From assembly GCA_964410665.1 (NCBI GenBank), contig CAYPIE010000007.1, positions 56,960 to 120,959 on the forward strand: a DNA stretch of 64,000 nt. Reading direction: 5' to 3'. This DNA comes from CAYPIE01 sp964410665. Lineage in GTDB: Bacteria; Planctomycetota; Planctomycetia; Gemmatales; Gemmataceae. Each line of letters opens with the position of its first letter. Position 1 is the stretch's first letter. The position numbers were made by a program, and so were the translations under genes. Shown one piece after another: positions 63,401 through 64,000 of the stretch. Under the pieces are notes generated by a model that was given only the letters and a program-made list of their open reading frames with translations, did no database searches and had not been told where the DNA came from.

Positions 63401-64000
63401 CCGGCACCGTGAGCTTTGCCGACGGACAGCTGTTCGCCACCATCACCATCGATGCCAACGATGATGCCGACCTGGAGATCAACGAAACGTTGAACCTGGC
63501 CTTGACCGGGACTGCGACCATTGATCGGGGCGATGCAACCCTGACTATCCGCGATAACGATTTCCTGACCGATCCGGATAGTCCGCTACTGTTGCTCAAC
63601 GAACTGTTCACCAACTCCCCAGGGAATGACCCGCCCCACGAATACATCGAGCTGGTGGGCACCCCGGAGATCGGACTGGGAAGCCTGTACTTCTTGGGCA
63701 TCGACGGGGACCGTCAGTTCTCCCAGGGTGCTTCCGACCTGGTGGCGGACTTGGGCACGTTTGCCAACGGCACCTCGGGCCTAACCGTGATCAATTCCAG
63801 CCAATCACCGTTCCGGATTCCTGATGGAGTGACCACGGTCGATATCTTCTTGCTCAGTACGGACAACCCCAATGAACGACGGACGCTGCAGAATAACTCG
63901 GGGACCTTCGTTCTGCTTTACAGCCCCGAACGCGAGATTTCGCTGGATCAGATCGACTACGACTGGAACAACGACGGTACCCTGGAATTGCCCGATGGGG
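60410..64000 (+). pseudogene. Large LENLEDR modular surface protein gene with three in-frame stops; 3' end outside window
   Basis: The gene starts at ATG 60410 with the planctomycete signature RLENLEDRVTPA, then a DNRLRE-like beta-sandwich (LLHFDELFED...FDVTSSVQAWALGEANFGW), a Calx-beta module (VEYTVTAGTADSDDFVEDSGTVVF), a lamin-tail-like module (EVLANISTV...REYVELIGTPDASLDGYYFAVL), and another Calx-beta. After the N gap the same DNRLRE / Calx-beta / lamin-tail order repeats (EYIELVGTPEIG). The frame is kept from 60410 to the gap but contains TAA at 60599 and TAG at 60782 and 61601. After the gap the open frame is that of 62674 and runs to the window end. Decay, sequencing error or recoding are possible. 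Confidence 0.75.
62574..62673. other. 100-N assembly gap in repeat-rich gene
   Basis: Exactly 100 Ns, a conventional unknown-length placeholder. The frame changes across it (from phase 2 to phase 1 of the window), so the true length is not 100 or the missing sequence restores frame. It falls at the start of the second DNRLRE module, where the two module copies would be similar. Confidence 0.9.

Overview
The window reads as a bacterial chromosome fragment from a Planctomycetota member, most likely a Gemmatales- or Pirellulales-type genome. The main evidence is two large surface-type genes whose products begin with the planctomycete FEPLEDR / LENLEDR N-terminal signature: a 15-kb gene at 35746-50703 and an interrupted gene at 60410-64000. 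Supporting points are many divergently arranged short operons and moderately GC-rich coding sequence. Two runs of N (28692-28701 and 62574-62673) show this is a scaffolded draft assembly. I saw no rRNA, tRNA, complete insertion sequence or CRISPR array.

Layout. 1-6700 is a phosphate-acquisition and Pho-signalling operon: pstS (5' end missing), a fused pstC-pstA permease, a PhoR-like kinase, pstB, phoU and a PhoB-like regulator. An Nramp-related transporter follows (6.8-8.0 kb). On the minus strand at 8-11 kb are fabH, a long-tailed ribosomal protein L21 and a MOSC-domain protein. At 11-16 kb an AlgI-like MBOAT acyltransferase is translationally linked to three tandem SGNH-like paralogues, which looks like an exopolysaccharide or cell-surface O-acylation cassette. 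Threonine synthase (16-17.4 kb), a beta-helix repeat fragment, a family X DNA polymerase with PHP domain, an isolated gvpK, and unknown membrane or secreted proteins fill 17-24.3 kb.

24.3-32.3 kb is metabolic: a GlcD-type flavin oxidase operon, a YrdC-like/low-molecular-weight phosphatase fusion overlapping rpiB, a 48-residue membrane protein, a periplasmic-binding-fold protein broken by a gap, then zwf and an FGGY sugar kinase (pentose-phosphate theme). 32.5-35.7 kb is a HAMP sensor kinase and NtrC-type sigma-54 activator pair behind a strongly folded leader.

35.7-50.7 kb is a single 4985-codon gene on the minus strand: FEPLEDR N-terminus, a long beta-rich region, about 1,800 residues of RTX-type calcium-binding repeats in a higher-order unit, and a second C-terminal repeat solenoid. 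A ~700-bp AT-rich and palindrome-rich intergenic region separates it from two ABC-2 exporters in one operon (51.4-55.3 kb), followed convergently by an AI-2E family protein and another ABC-2 permease. A sulfatase-fold protein without the catalytic cysteine (58.6-60.0 kb) precedes the interrupted LENLEDR gene, which runs off the window.

The most promising second-look items are the giant RTX protein and its nested repeats, the MBOAT plus triple SGNH cassette, the isolated gvpK, the degenerate YrdC-phosphatase fusion beside rpiB, the PstC-PstA fusion, and the large gene that keeps its frame through three in-frame stops. All assignments come from reading motifs; no database search was run.
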